A stretch of 64,000 nt of DNA from Haloplanus salinarum. Lineage in GTDB: Archaea; Halobacteriota; Halobacteria; Halobacteriales; Haloferacaceae. The position numbers and the translations under genes are program-made. The notes beneath the pieces are model-generated. The model searched no databases and had not been told where the DNA came from. It saw only the letters and a program-made list of their open reading frames with translations. The first letter of the stretch is position 1. Every line of letters begins with the position of its first letter. Positions 42,917-50,783 of the stretch are shown piece after piece. The stretch spans positions 992,001 to 1,056,000 of the forward strand of contig NZ_CP101823.1 in assembly GCF_024498175.1 (NCBI RefSeq), in the 5' to 3' direction.

Positions 42917-44425
42917 TCAGTCGTCGCGGAGGAACCGGTCGAACGCGGAGCGGAAGGCGGCGTCCTCCTCGGTCGCCTGTTCCCACTCCACGAGCCCCCG
43001 TTCCTCGCGGGTGCCATCGATGGTGTTGTCGAGGAAGAAGGCCACGAGGCCGCCGACGGCCATGCCGGTGGATCCGATGACGTAGATCGTATCGGCGACG
43101 GCGCGGGCGCCGAGCACCGGGCCGAGGACGGCGACCCCACGCATCCCCTCGCGGAACGCCGCGGCGCTGCCGACGTTGCCCATGTACGCGGGGACGGCGA
43201 GGCCGGTGAAAAGCGCGATGCCGACGACGAAGACGTTTCGCGAGGAGTCCAGGTCGACGTACTCCAGGTTCGAGAGGCCGACCGCGACGATCTGTCCGAA
43301 CATGGCGACGTAGAGACCGCCGACGATAGGGTCGGGGATGGTCGCGATCAACTGGCCGAAGTAGCCGACGAAGCCGACCACGAGCATCACCGCGGCGCCG
43401 ATCTGGACGACGTAACGCGAGGCGACGCCGGTCAGGCCGATGGCGCCGATGTTCTCGGAGTAGGAGGTCGACCCCCCGGTTCCCATGAGGCCGGCGAAGA
43501 CGTTCATGATCCCCTCCATCCCGATGCCGTGGTTGATCCGCTCCTTGCTCGGCGCACCGACCCCCGAGAGCCGCGCGACGGCGTGGTAGTCGCCGAACGA
43601 CTCCAGCATCGACGCCGCGACGCCCGCGAGCATGCCGATGACGAACGCGGTTTCGATCTGGGGGGTTCCCCACTGGAGCGGGTAGATCGGCATCAGCGCT
43701 GGCGCCGACGCGACCGAGGCGAGGTCGACGTAGCCCGACGTCTCCGGGGCGTAGAACCCGACCACCGAGAGGACGGCGGCGATCACCCACGCGACCACGA
43801 CGCCGAGCAGGACGGGGAACAGCTGGAACGCTCGTGAGGCGTCGCCGAGGTACTGCGAGAACAGGACGATCAGGCCGAGGGTCAGCCCCAGCAGCCACCA
43901 GTTGCCCGACGCAGCCGTCACCTGCGGTGCGTTGAACAGCGCCAGACCGATCAGGGCGATGGTCGGCGCGATGATGACCGGCGAGATGTACGACCGCAGG
44001 CGGCCGAGCAGGCCGAGGTAGCCGACGGCGATCTCGACGACCGCCGCGACGACGATGGCCCCCTGCAACTGGAGGAGGGCGGCCTCCCACGCCGGCCCCG
44101 CGGGATCGCTCGCCTGCACCACGCCGATGACCGCGAGCGCCGGCGCGAGCATCGAGAATGGCGCCCCCTGAACGATCGGATAGCGGTTGCCGAAGGTCGT
44201 CTGTGCCAGGGTCGCGATCCCCGAGACGACGAAGAAGGTGCCGACGAACCGCGGGACGACCGCGTCCGGCATCCCCAGCGCCCCCGCGAGGATCAGCGGC
44301 ACCGCGACGTTCGCCCCAACCATCGTCAGGTAATGCTGGACCCCGAGCAGGAGCGACGTCGGAATCGGCGGCCTGTCCTCGATACCGTACTCCACGAACC
44401 CGGAGCGACCGTCGGAGTCGCTCAT
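42917..44425 (-). CDS. NCS2-family nucleobase/xanthine-uracil permease
   Basis: This 502-aa protein has about 14 membrane segments. VQHYLTMVGANVAVPLILAG opens the transporter. The NAT signature is TSYSENIGAIGLTG, and ESFGDYHAVARLSG precedes it. It brings in uracil, xanthine or other purines with a cation; specificity is not decidable. Start at 44425. It is upstream of the DUF5059 gene on the same strand but 158 nt apart with its own operators between, so shared transcription is uncertain. Confidence 0.88.
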   Translation of the reverse strand: MSDSDGRSGFVEYGIEDRPPIPTSLLLGVQHYLTMVGANVAVPLILAGALGMPDAVVPRFVGTFFVVSGIATLAQTTFGNRYPIVQGAPFSMLAPALAVIGVVQASDPAGPAWEAALLQLQGAIVVAAVVEIAVGYLGLLGRLRSYISPVIIAPTIALIGLALFNAPQVTAASGNWWLLGLTLGLIVLFSQYLGDASRAFQLFPVLLGVVVAWVIAAVLSVVGFYAPETSGYVDLASVASAPALMPIYPLQWGTPQIETAFVIGMLAGVAASMLESFGDYHAVARLSGVGAPSKERINHGIGMEGIMNVFAGLMGTGGSTSYSENIGAIGLTGVASRYVVQIGAAVMLVVGFVGYFGQLIATIPDPIVGGLYVAMFGQIVAVGLSNLEYVDLDSSRNVFVVGIALFTGLAVPAYMGNVGSAAAFREGMRGVAVLGPVLGARAVADTIYVIGSTGMAVGGLVAFFLDNTIDGTREERGLVEWEQATEEDAAFRSAFDRFLRDD

Positions 44426-44531
44426 GGTACCGGCTCACCCGAACCCATACGGCGCACTCTCTCGTCGGGGCGTTAAAATCGACCGGAACCGGCCGAAAGG
44501 GTAAGGACGGGGGCGACCCACCACCCGAGCG

Positions 44532-45143
44532 ATGGACGAGGGGGTCGCCACCGAGGACGCAGCCGGGGAACCGACCGCAGCACCGGACGCGGAGCGGTAC
44601 TGTTACGCCGGCGAGGCGGTCGTCGCCGCGACGCCGCTCGGCGCCGGCTGGGCGGCCGTCACCAGCCACCGGCTGATCGCGTACAACCCCGCGGCCGACG
44701 GCCGGCGGTTCGAGACGGTCGACCGGCCAAACGTCGCGGGGATCGACGTCGACGCCGCGGGCGACCGGCGGCTCCTCGGGTGGGCGGTGCGGGCCCTCCT
44801 CTACGGGCTGGCCGCCGTCGCCGGCGGCGCCGCCCTCCGCGCGATGGACCTCGGCGAGACGCTGTCGATGGATCCCGGGACGGCCGGCGCGGCCCCCGTC
44901 GGGAGCGTCCTCGCGGTGACCGACGCCCTGGCCTCGGCGCTCGTGACGCTCACGGCGCTGCTGTTGCTCGGCGGCCTGGCCCTGTTCGTCGGCGGTCTCG
45001 CCCTGCTGGCCCGGTACCTTCGGACGCGCCGGTCGGCGCTCGTGATCGAGCGGTTCGGCGACGAACCGGTTCGACTGGCCGTGCCCCGAACCGACGGCGA
45101 ACGGGCGGTACGGGCGCTGTCCGGGGCGCTCGACGAGCGGTAG
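44532..45143 (+). CDS. Membrane protein with two helices between soluble ends, unknown function
   Basis: This 203-aa protein has an N-terminal soluble region with YCYAGEAVVAATPLGAGWAAVTSHRLIAYN, which looks like a PH-like or bPH_2-type strand set (VTSHRLI). Two hydrophobic segments follow (about 83-105 and 137-163), then a C-terminal domain RSALVIERFGDEPVRLAVPR. bPH-type proteins are small membrane-associated sensors. No family is claimed. It precedes the kinase gene on the same strand by 46 nt, so an operon is likely. Confidence 0.6.
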   Translation: MDEGVATEDAAGEPTAAPDAERYCYAGEAVVAATPLGAGWAAVTSHRLIAYNPAADGRRFETVDRPNVAGIDVDAAGDRRLLGWAVRALLYGLAAVAGGAALRAMDLGETLSMDPGTAGAAPVGSVLAVTDALASALVTLTALLLLGGLALFVGGLALLARYLRTRRSALVIERFGDEPVRLAVPRTDGERAVRALSGALDER

Positions 45144-45189
45144 CCCGCCCGACGAAGATATATCCCTCGTGGCCGCGTACCGACCGTCG

Positions 45190-45987
45190 ATGGAAGTCAG
45201 GCGGTTCCTCCGCGGCCGGATCGACGACGACCGCCTCGACCGTGTGATGACGGCGGTCGCCGAGCGGTACGGTCACGAGGACCCGTCGGTCCGGTATCTC
45301 GACGCCGACAACTGGCTCTCGACGCCCGTCGTCCTCGACGAGGAGCTCTTCGTGAAGGTGATCTCCCGACAGAACTCCATCGTCCACGCGCTCATCACCA
45401 CCGGCCGGAACATCGGCGTCTTCTCCGCGGGGACCGAGGGCTTCTTCGAGCATTTCGGGACCCCGTACCAGATGGCCACCCACGAACTCGAGGCGACCGA
45501 ACGGATGCGCGACATCGGACTGAACGCGCCGGAACCGCTCGAAGCGCTCGAGGTGGCCGACCTCGGGGTCGTCGTCCTCGAATATCTCCCCGAGTTCCGG
45601 CCGCTGGACGACCTCGAACCGGAACAGGCGCGTGACCTCGCTCCCGACCTGTTCGCCGCGCTGCGGACGCTGCACGACCACGGCCTCGCCCACGGCGACC
45701 TCCGGGCCGAGAACGTCCTCGTCCTCGACGACGAACTCTACTTCATCGACGCGACCAACGTCGGCGCCGAGGGGCGAACGGACGCCCGCGCGTACGACGT
45801 GGCCTGTGGACTCGCGGCCCTCGAACCGCTCGTCGGCGCGGGGGCGACAGTCGACGCCGCGGCGACGGCCTACGCCACCGACGAACTGGTCGCCGCGCTG
45901 GACTTCCTCGATTTCGTCAACATCCGCCCGGATCACGACTGCGACGCCGCGGCGCTCAAAGGCGAAGTCGAGAAGCGAGCCGCGTGA
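45190..45987 (+). CDS. RIO/Bud32-like serine/threonine protein kinase
   Basis: This 265-aa protein has a catalytic loop HGDLRAENVLV and metal motif in LYFIDATNVG. The ATP Lys is probably in LFVKVISR. A Gly-rich loop is hard to see, and the activation region is short, as in RIO kinases, which phosphorylate targets in ribosome assembly. The start at 45190 opens MEVRRFLRGRIDDDRL. Its TGA stop is the first triplet of repeat copy E. It might also be an ABC1-like kinase. Confidence 0.72.
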   Translation: MEVRRFLRGRIDDDRLDRVMTAVAERYGHEDPSVRYLDADNWLSTPVVLDEELFVKVISRQNSIVHALITTGRNIGVFSAGTEGFFEHFGTPYQMATHELEATERMRDIGLNAPEPLEALEVADLGVVVLEYLPEFRPLDDLEPEQARDLAPDLFAALRTLHDHGLAHGDLRAENVLVLDDELYFIDATNVGAEGRTDARAYDVACGLAALEPLVGAGATVDAAATAYATDELVAALDFLDFVNIRPDHDCDAAALKGEVEKRAA

Positions 45988-46070
45988 TACGGTTCGTCGT
46001 GAGTCATTACCGGCGGTTCGCCGAGACAGTCCGGTGAACCGCCGGGAGACAGTTGCGACGATCCGTATGA
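45985..46070 (+). repeat. Stop-anchored palindromic element, copy E
   Basis: This 86-nt element starts on the kinase stop (TGATACGG) and ends CCGTATGA. The inner stem has ACCGGCGGTTCGCC (46008-46021) and compensating changes in GGTGAACCGCCGG. The outer ends ATACGG and CCGTAT pair perfectly. The paired changes suggest the fold is kept by selection. Confidence 0.85.
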
Positions 46071-46295
46071 AAGGGTGGACGAGAGGGGGCGGAAGACGGG
46101 ACGTCGAGTCGCTCCTGCCGGGCGAGGGGAGCGACCCGACCGGGGCGAGCGACGACGTGGTGGATGTTGTTGCCGAGTCTCGACGAGAAAAGCGTCGATG
46201 CGTCGGCACTCACCGATAGCGCCCTCTCGGTGATAAAGCCTCCGGCAACGGCAGCGGTCGCTGGGATCGGGACATGGGCCCCGTTGCCGTCGGTC
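46071..46295. other. Gene-poor gap after repeat copy E
   Basis: These 225 nt have no supported gene. They contain a short inverted repeat CACCG-N12-CGGTG near 46213-46234 and a G/A-rich start. I saw no tRNA or known RNA. It is the 3' end zone between the kinase gene and the convergent nitrilase gene. Confidence 0.4.
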
Positions 46296-47111
46296 TCAGT
46301 CCCAGTCCCGCCGGTCGCGCAGCGCCGGAAACTCCTCACGGACCGCGTCGATCCGGTCGGGATCGAGGTCGGCGACGACGAGGGTCGCCTCGTCGCCGGC
46401 GCTCGCGATCGTCGTCCCCCAGGGATCGTAGACGGTCGACCGGCCGAGGAGGGTCGCGTCCTCGAACGTCGCGGCGCCGTTGGCCGCCGCCACGTACGTG
46501 AGGTTCTCGACGGCGCGGGCCCGCGCCAGCGTCCGCCAGTGTTCCACTCGGGGATAGGGCCAGGCGCTCGGCACGCAGACGAGCGTCGCCCCGCGGTCCG
46601 CGAGCCGGCGGTACAGCTCCGGGAATCGCAGGTCGTAACACGTCGACATGCCGACGGTGAAGCCCTCGAAGTCGACCGTCGAGAGCGACTCGCCGGGCGT
46701 GAGCAGGCGCGTCTCGGCCGACTCGTACCCGAAGAGGTGGTGTTTGCGGTAGACCGCCCGACGGCGGCCCTCGCGGTCGTAGAAGACGCAGGTGTTGGCG
46801 AGCCCCTCGGACGCGGGCGTCTCGGCGCCGGCCGCCGCGCTCTCGGCGAGGTCCTCGACGTGGCTCCCCGCTAGGAGGCCGACGCCGTGGTCGGCTGCGG
46901 CGTCGGCGAGACGGGCGAAAGTGGGGCCGTCGAGCCCCTCCGCGGTGCGGGCGTAGGCGTCGAAGGCGAAGTAGCCGACGGTGAACAGTTCGGGGAGGAC
47001 GACCAGGTCGGCGCCGCGGGCGGCGGCGTCGCCGACGGCTTCGACCGCCCGGTCGACGTTCCCGTCGACGTCGCCGGCTGTCTGGTCGAGTTGGGCCAGT
47101 GCCACCCGCAT
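46296..47111 (-). CDS. Carbon-nitrogen hydrolase (nitrilase superfamily)
   Basis: This 271-aa protein has the Glu-Lys-Cys triad: E41 in LPELFTVGY, K123 in YRKHHLFG and C158 in MSTCYDLRFPELYR. It is the size of omega-amidase or Nit2-like enzymes, which hydrolyse amides of dicarboxylates; deaminated glutathione amidase is another option. Acts in the cytoplasm. It starts 1 nt after the stop of the SRPBCC gene, so the two form an operon. Confidence 0.88.
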   Translation of the reverse strand: MRVALAQLDQTAGDVDGNVDRAVEAVGDAAARGADLVVLPELFTVGYFAFDAYARTAEGLDGPTFARLADAAADHGVGLLAGSHVEDLAESAAAGAETPASEGLANTCVFYDREGRRRAVYRKHHLFGYESAETRLLTPGESLSTVDFEGFTVGMSTCYDLRFPELYRRLADRGATLVCVPSAWPYPRVEHWRTLARARAVENLTYVAAANGAATFEDATLLGRSTVYDPWGTTIASAGDEATLVVADLDPDRIDAVREEFPALRDRRDWD

Positions 47112-47112
47112 C

Positions 47113-47538
47113 TCAGGCCGGCAACCCCAGTTCGCGTCTGAGCGCCGCCTCGAGGTTGTCGAGTTCGGTGTCGAGGCGCTTCTTGAAGAAGCGTTCCACG
47201 CCGGGGAGTCGCCCGTCGACGACGAACTCGTTGTGGAGGCGGGAGCCCGTGTCGGTTTCCTCGATGCGGTGCTCGCCGGTGACTCGGAGGACCGAAGAGC
47301 GGCCGACGAACTTCACGTACCGGGGTTCGTCCCGTTCGACGTCCTCGGTCTCGACGGTCGCGGTACGGTCGACTAGGGGAAGATCGAGGTCGATCTCCCA
47401 GGTGGCGCGGTTCCCGTCGACCTCGTAGTCGTGGACGACGCTGATCGCACCGGCCCGCATACCGGGATCGGAGATGAACTCCCAGACCCGTTCCCCCGGT
47501 GCCTCGAACTCGAACGTCCGACGGACGCGTACGGTCAC
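47113..47538 (-). CDS. SRPBCC-family protein (polyketide cyclase/CoxG-like)
   Basis: This 141-aa protein begins VRVRRTFEFEAPGERVWEFI, a standard SRPBCC start, and ends with a long helix FFKKRLDTELDNLEAALRREL. It is expected to hold a hydrophobic ligand; the ligand is unknown. It is tightly linked to the nitrilase gene downstream. It has no obvious sequence relation to the SRPBCC gene at 4836 beyond fold. Confidence 0.78.
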   Translation of the reverse strand: MTVRVRRTFEFEAPGERVWEFISDPGMRAGAISVVHDYEVDGNRATWEIDLDLPLVDRTATVETEDVERDEPRYVKFVGRSSVLRVTGEHRIEETDTGSRLHNEFVVDGRLPGVERFFKKRLDTELDNLEAALRRELGLPA

Positions 47539-47575
47539 GGGCTGAACTCCCCCCGTACGCTAAAAAATCCGAGGG

Positions 47576-47800
47576 TCACCCCTGCGTGACGCGCCACGTC
47601 GTCGACCGGGCGCGCCCCCACTTCTCGATTTCGACGTCCTCGGACTTCTCGGCCAGTCTGGGGAGTCGAGAGCCCACCTGTTTGGCCGTCAGCCCGATGG
47701 CGTCGGCGATGTTCTTCGCGCGGAAGTAGCGCTCACCCCGAGAGACGCTGTCGTGGAGGTACGCGAGGATTCGCCGTTCCTCTTCGGTCAGAGAGGTCAT
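47576..47800 (-). CDS. Winged-helix DNA-binding protein (DUF7123-like)
   Basis: This 74-aa protein has LTEEERRILAYLHDSVSRGE, a helix pair KNIADAIGLTAKQVGSRLPR (recognition helix), and a wing ending IEKWGRARSTTWRVT. It is the haloarchaeal DUF7123-type regulator layout. Such small proteins are common and their targets are unknown. The start at 47800 opens MTSLTEEE. It is independent of the SRPBCC gene, with 37 nt between. Confidence 0.78.
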   Translation of the reverse strand: MTSLTEEERRILAYLHDSVSRGERYFRAKNIADAIGLTAKQVGSRLPRLAEKSEDVEIEKWGRARSTTWRVTQG

Positions 47801-47852
47801 CGTTCACTCGCGGTAGGGGATTCAGCGTCTTAACTCTTTCAAGCCCGACCGG

Positions 47853-48035
47853 TCAGGCGTACGCCTGGATCGACACGACCGCGAGGAGGGCCGCCACGAT
47901 GCCCAAGGCGAACCCCCAGGCCTTGGTCAACTGCCCGGGTGCGGCCAGCATCGCCAGCGCACCGCCGACCGCGACGATCGAGAACAGCACGCCGAACCCG
48001 ACTCCCCTGTCCGTCACCGCGGCGTCGTGTGCCAT
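47853..48035 (-). CDS. Small two-helix membrane protein
   Basis: This 60-aa protein (MAHDAAVTDRGVGFGVLFSI) has two hydrophobic segments (about 10-28 and 38-57) around APGQLTKAWGF. Haloarchaea carry many such proteins; I am not sure of the family number. The Met at 48035 is taken because it precedes the conserved soluble start, while the upstream frame is an improbable Pro/Ala run. It is divergent from the acyl-CoA dehydrogenase. Confidence 0.55.
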   Translation of the reverse strand: MAHDAAVTDRGVGFGVLFSIVAVGGALAMLAAPGQLTKAWGFALGIVAALLAVVSIQAYA

Positions 48036-48128
48036 ACCGGCACCTGCCGCGGGTTGCACTTAGCTCATTCGGCTCCGGCCGCGGAACCGCACGGATGATA
48101 TAAGACGACGCGGGGCCGTACGGCCGGT

Positions 48129-49268
48129 ATGGACTTCAGCCTCTCCGCCGAGCAGGCCCAGATGCGCGACATGGTAGCCGACTTCGTCGACGAGGAGGTC
48201 GTCCCCGTCGCGGGCGATATCGACGAGGCCGACGAGTTCCCGGCCGACCTCGTCTCGCAGATGGCCGAGCTCGGACTCATGGGGATGCCCTTCGACGAGG
48301 CTTACGGGGGCGCCGGGCTCGACTATCACGCCTACGCCGCGTGTCTCGCGGAGATCAGCCGCGGGAGCGGGGGCCTCGGAACCATCGTCGCGGCCCACAC
48401 CAGCCTCGCGGGCGGGATGCTCGACGCCTTCGGCACCGACGACCAGAAGGAGCGGTTCCTGACGCCGCTGAACGAGGGTACCGACGTCGGGGCGTTCGCG
48501 CTCTCGGAGGCGGGCGCCGGGAGCGACGTGCCGGCGATGGAGACGACGGCCGTCCGCGAGGGGGACGAGTACGTCGTCGACGGCGAGAAACTCTGGATCT
48601 CGAACGGGTCGGTCGCCGACACGGTGATCCTGTTTGCGAAGACCGACCCCGAGGCGGGCCGGCATGGCATCTCGTCGTTCGTCGTCCGCCCCGAGGAGGA
48701 TCCGGGCTTTCACGTCGAGGGAACCGAACACAAACTGGGCGACAAGGGCTGTCCGACGGCGGAACTGCGCTTCTCGGACCTGCGGTTCCCGGCCGACCGC
48801 CGCCTGGGCGCCGAGGGCGACGGGTTCGTCCAGGCGCTGAAGACGCTCAACGCGGGCCGGATCACCATCGCGGCCCGGGGCGTCGGCATCGCCCGAGCGG
48901 CTCTGAACGAGGCCGTCGCGTACGCGAACGAGCGCGAGCAGTTCGGTCAGCCCATCGGCGACTTCCAGTCGATCGGCCACAAACTCGCGGACATGGACAC
49001 GAAAGTGGAGACCGCTCGACTCCTGATGCACCGGGCGGCCGACCGGAAGATGCGCGGCGAGCGGTTCGTCAAGGCGGCCGCGCAGGCCAAACTCCACGCC
49101 AGCGAGGTGAGTCGCGAGGTGGCCAACGAGGCGATCCAGATCCACGGGGGGTACGGCTACACGAAGGACTTCCCGGTCGAGCGGTTCTACCGCGACGCCA
49201 AACTCAACGAGATATACGAGGGGACCAGCGAGGTGTTGCGCAACACCATCGCCGACGAGGTTCGCTGA
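48129..49268 (+). CDS. Acyl-CoA dehydrogenase
   Basis: This 379-aa FAD enzyme has [19 protein letters not shown] (FAD/substrate loop), [17 protein letters not shown], and the conserved end [21 protein letters not shown] followed by [14 protein letters not shown]. The likely catalytic Glu is in IYEGTSE, as in short- and medium-chain dehydrogenases. It oxidises acyl-CoA to enoyl-CoA in fatty or branched acid breakdown, passing electrons to ETF. Typical length. A TATA-like GATGATATAAG lies about 30 nt upstream. Confidence 0.93.
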   Translation: MDFSLSAEQAQMRDMVADFVDEEVVPVAGDIDEADEFPADLVSQMAELGLMGMPFDEAYGGAGLDYHAYAACLAEISRGSGGLGTIVAAHTSLAGGMLDAFGTDDQKERFLTPLNEGTDVGAFALSEAGAGSDVPAMETTAVREGDEYVVDGEKLWISNGSVADTVILFAKTDPEAGRHGISSFVVRPEEDPGFHVEGTEHKLGDKGCPTAELRFSDLRFPADRRLGAEGDGFVQALKTLNAGRITIAARGVGIARAALNEAVAYANEREQFGQPIGDFQSIGHKLADMDTKVETARLLMHRAADRKMRGERFVKAAAQAKLHASEVSREVANEAIQIHGGYGYTKDFPVERFYRDAKLNEIYEGTSEVLRNTIADEVR

Positions 49269-49309
49269 CCGACCGCAAGGTTCGACAGGCCGGAGTCCAA
49301 GGGGAGACC

Positions 49310-49579
49310 ATGACCGAAGACGACGGCGACGGTGTCACCGCCCGCTACTACGAGGCAGGCGGCGAGCGGGTTCTCACTTTCGAACGCGACGGGCGAACGG
49401 CCGCCCTCGCACAGAACAGCGAGGGGTACGCCATGGTGACGGTGCGTCCCGACCCGGACGGCGACGAACTGGAGCGGTACTACGGGTTCGACATGGCCCT
49501 CGATCACGCGGCGGAACGGCTCGGCGTCCACGTCGCGGACCTCCCGGTGCCCGACGAGGCGGCCGACATGGGGATGTAG
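49310..49579 (+). CDS. Haloarchaeal protein of unknown function (DUF7111-like)
   Basis: This 89-aa protein has TARYYEAGGERVLTFERDGR, AQNSEGYAMVTVRPDPDGDE and YYGFDMALDHAAERLGV, ending in PVPDEAADMGM. The C-terminal YYGFDMALDHAA phrase I associate with DUF7111. No activity is known. It follows the acyl-CoA dehydrogenase by 41 nt and starts at an ATG preceded by GGGGAGACC. It is probably co-transcribed. PssA is convergent. Confidence 0.7.
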   Translation: MTEDDGDGVTARYYEAGGERVLTFERDGRTAALAQNSEGYAMVTVRPDPDGDELERYYGFDMALDHAAERLGVHVADLPVPDEAADMGM

Positions 49580-49591
49580 GCGACCGGCTGG

Positions 49592-50272
49592 TCAGCCGGT
49601 CCAGTAGAACCGCGGCCCGAGCGTGAGGTAGGCGAGCGCCAGAAACAGGAGCGCGAAGGCGAACACCTCCCCGGGCCGGCCCCGGAGGAGGATGGCGAGT
49701 CCCTGGACGACGCCCATCACGATGGCGTCCTGCGGGTGGAGGTCGGGGTACGTGATCTGTGTCACCATGAGCCCCGCGAGGACGCCGGAGAGGGCGACGA
49801 GCAGGAGGGGGCCGACGAAGCCCGCGAGGACGCCCGCCGAGAGGATGGTCGCCGCGAGCGTCGAGGGTGTCCCCTTCGTCTTCGAGGCGTCGCTGTCGTA
49901 GGCGGTATAGAGGCCGAGTCGAGTGACGGCCATGGCGACGTAGACGGCCGGCAGGAGGAGCCCCAGCGCGTAGAGGAGGGGTCGGTCGGCGAGCGTCCAC
50001 GCGTCGGCCGCCCGCGACGCGATCAACATGGCCGGCGCGACGCCGAAGGAGGCCACGTCGGCCAGCGAGTCGAGGTAGGGTCCGGCGGGGGTCCCCCCGC
50101 GCTTCCGCGCGACGACGCCGTCGAGGCCGTCGGCGACGGCCGCCAGGAGGACGATGCGGGCCGCGAGCGGGGCGTTCGTCGTCGCGACGAACGCAGCCAG
50201 GAAGCCGAGCATCGCGTTGCCGACCGTCACGGCGTCGGCCAACCCCAGACGCCCGACGAACCGCGGTTGCAT
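49592..50272 (-). CDS. pssA: Archaetidylserine synthase-type CDP-alcohol phosphatidyltransferase
   Basis: This 226-aa membrane enzyme has the CDP-alcohol motif DGLDGVVARKRGGTPAGPYL, D72 completing it (D-x2-DG-x2-AR). About six helices. In haloarchaea PssA supplies archaetidylserine and is linked to the PGF-CTERM/archaeosortase system by gene phylogenetic profile and experiment (from memory). That fits the PGF-CTERM protein at 17710. The start at 50272 opens QPRFVGRLGLADAVTVGNA. It is convergent with the DUF7111-like gene. Confidence 0.85.
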   Translation of the reverse strand: MQPRFVGRLGLADAVTVGNAMLGFLAAFVATTNAPLAARIVLLAAVADGLDGVVARKRGGTPAGPYLDSLADVASFGVAPAMLIASRAADAWTLADRPLLYALGLLLPAVYVAMAVTRLGLYTAYDSDASKTKGTPSTLAATILSAGVLAGFVGPLLLVALSGVLAGLMVTQITYPDLHPQDAIVMGVVQGLAILLRGRPGEVFAFALLFLALAYLTLGPRFYWTG

Positions 50273-50369
50273 AGCTCCAACCTCTGTGACCGAGGATTTA
50301 CGTCTTTATATCGTCGGATTCGACCGCCGAACCAGTCCGCATTTATTCGTCGCCCCCCGAGCGGGAGGT

Positions 50370-50783
50370 ATGCACAGGCGTCGACTCCTCGCGACGCTCG
50401 GAACGGGACTCGCCGTCGGGAGCGCCGGCTGTGCCGGCGTCGTCGGCGGCGACGTCGAGGGCGACGTGGGCATGACCGCGGAGGCGTTCCGACCCACGAC
50501 CATCACCGTCTCGGTCGGCGAGGAGGTGGTCTGGTACAACAACAGCGCCCGCGCCCACTCGGTCACCGCCTACGACGACGGCATCCCCGAGGGCGCGGAG
50601 TTCTTCGCCACGGGCGGGTACGACTCCACGAGCGCCGCCCGGGAGGGGTGGTACGAGATGAACGGCGTACTCGAAAGCGGGGAGACGTTCGCCCACACCT
50701 TCGAGACGCCCGGCCAGTTCAACTACTTCTGCATCCCCCACGAACGGGCGGGCATGGTCGGCCAGGTCGTCGTCGAGGAGTGA
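50370..50783 (+). CDS. Halocyanin/plastocyanin-like copper lipoprotein
   Basis: This 137-aa protein has a Tat-like basic start (MHRRRLLATLGTG), a lipobox ending C21, then a cupredoxin. Copper ligands are H63 (ARAHSVTAYDD), C121, H124 and M129 (NYFCIPHERAGM). It carries electrons outside the membrane. Close similarity to the last 120 residues of the 828-aa lipoprotein at 40272 marks them as paralogues. The ATG has GGGAGG before it, and TTTATATCG (50303-50312) is the likely TATA box. Confidence 0.88.
   Translation: MHRRRLLATLGTGLAVGSAGCAGVVGGDVEGDVGMTAEAFRPTTITVSVGEEVVWYNNSARAHSVTAYDDGIPEGAEFFATGGYDSTSAAREGWYEMNGVLESGETFAHTFETPGQFNYFCIPHERAGMVGQVVVEE

Noticed and set aside
545..46070. Reading the 86-bp elements as insertion-sequence ends or a CRISPR array
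   Set aside because: They are dispersed single copies with no target duplication, no transposase nearby and no regular spacing.
46071..46295. Search for a tRNA or stable RNA in the gap after repeat copy E
   Set aside because: No cloverleaf, C/D or H/ACA pattern could be built; only a short hairpin is present.
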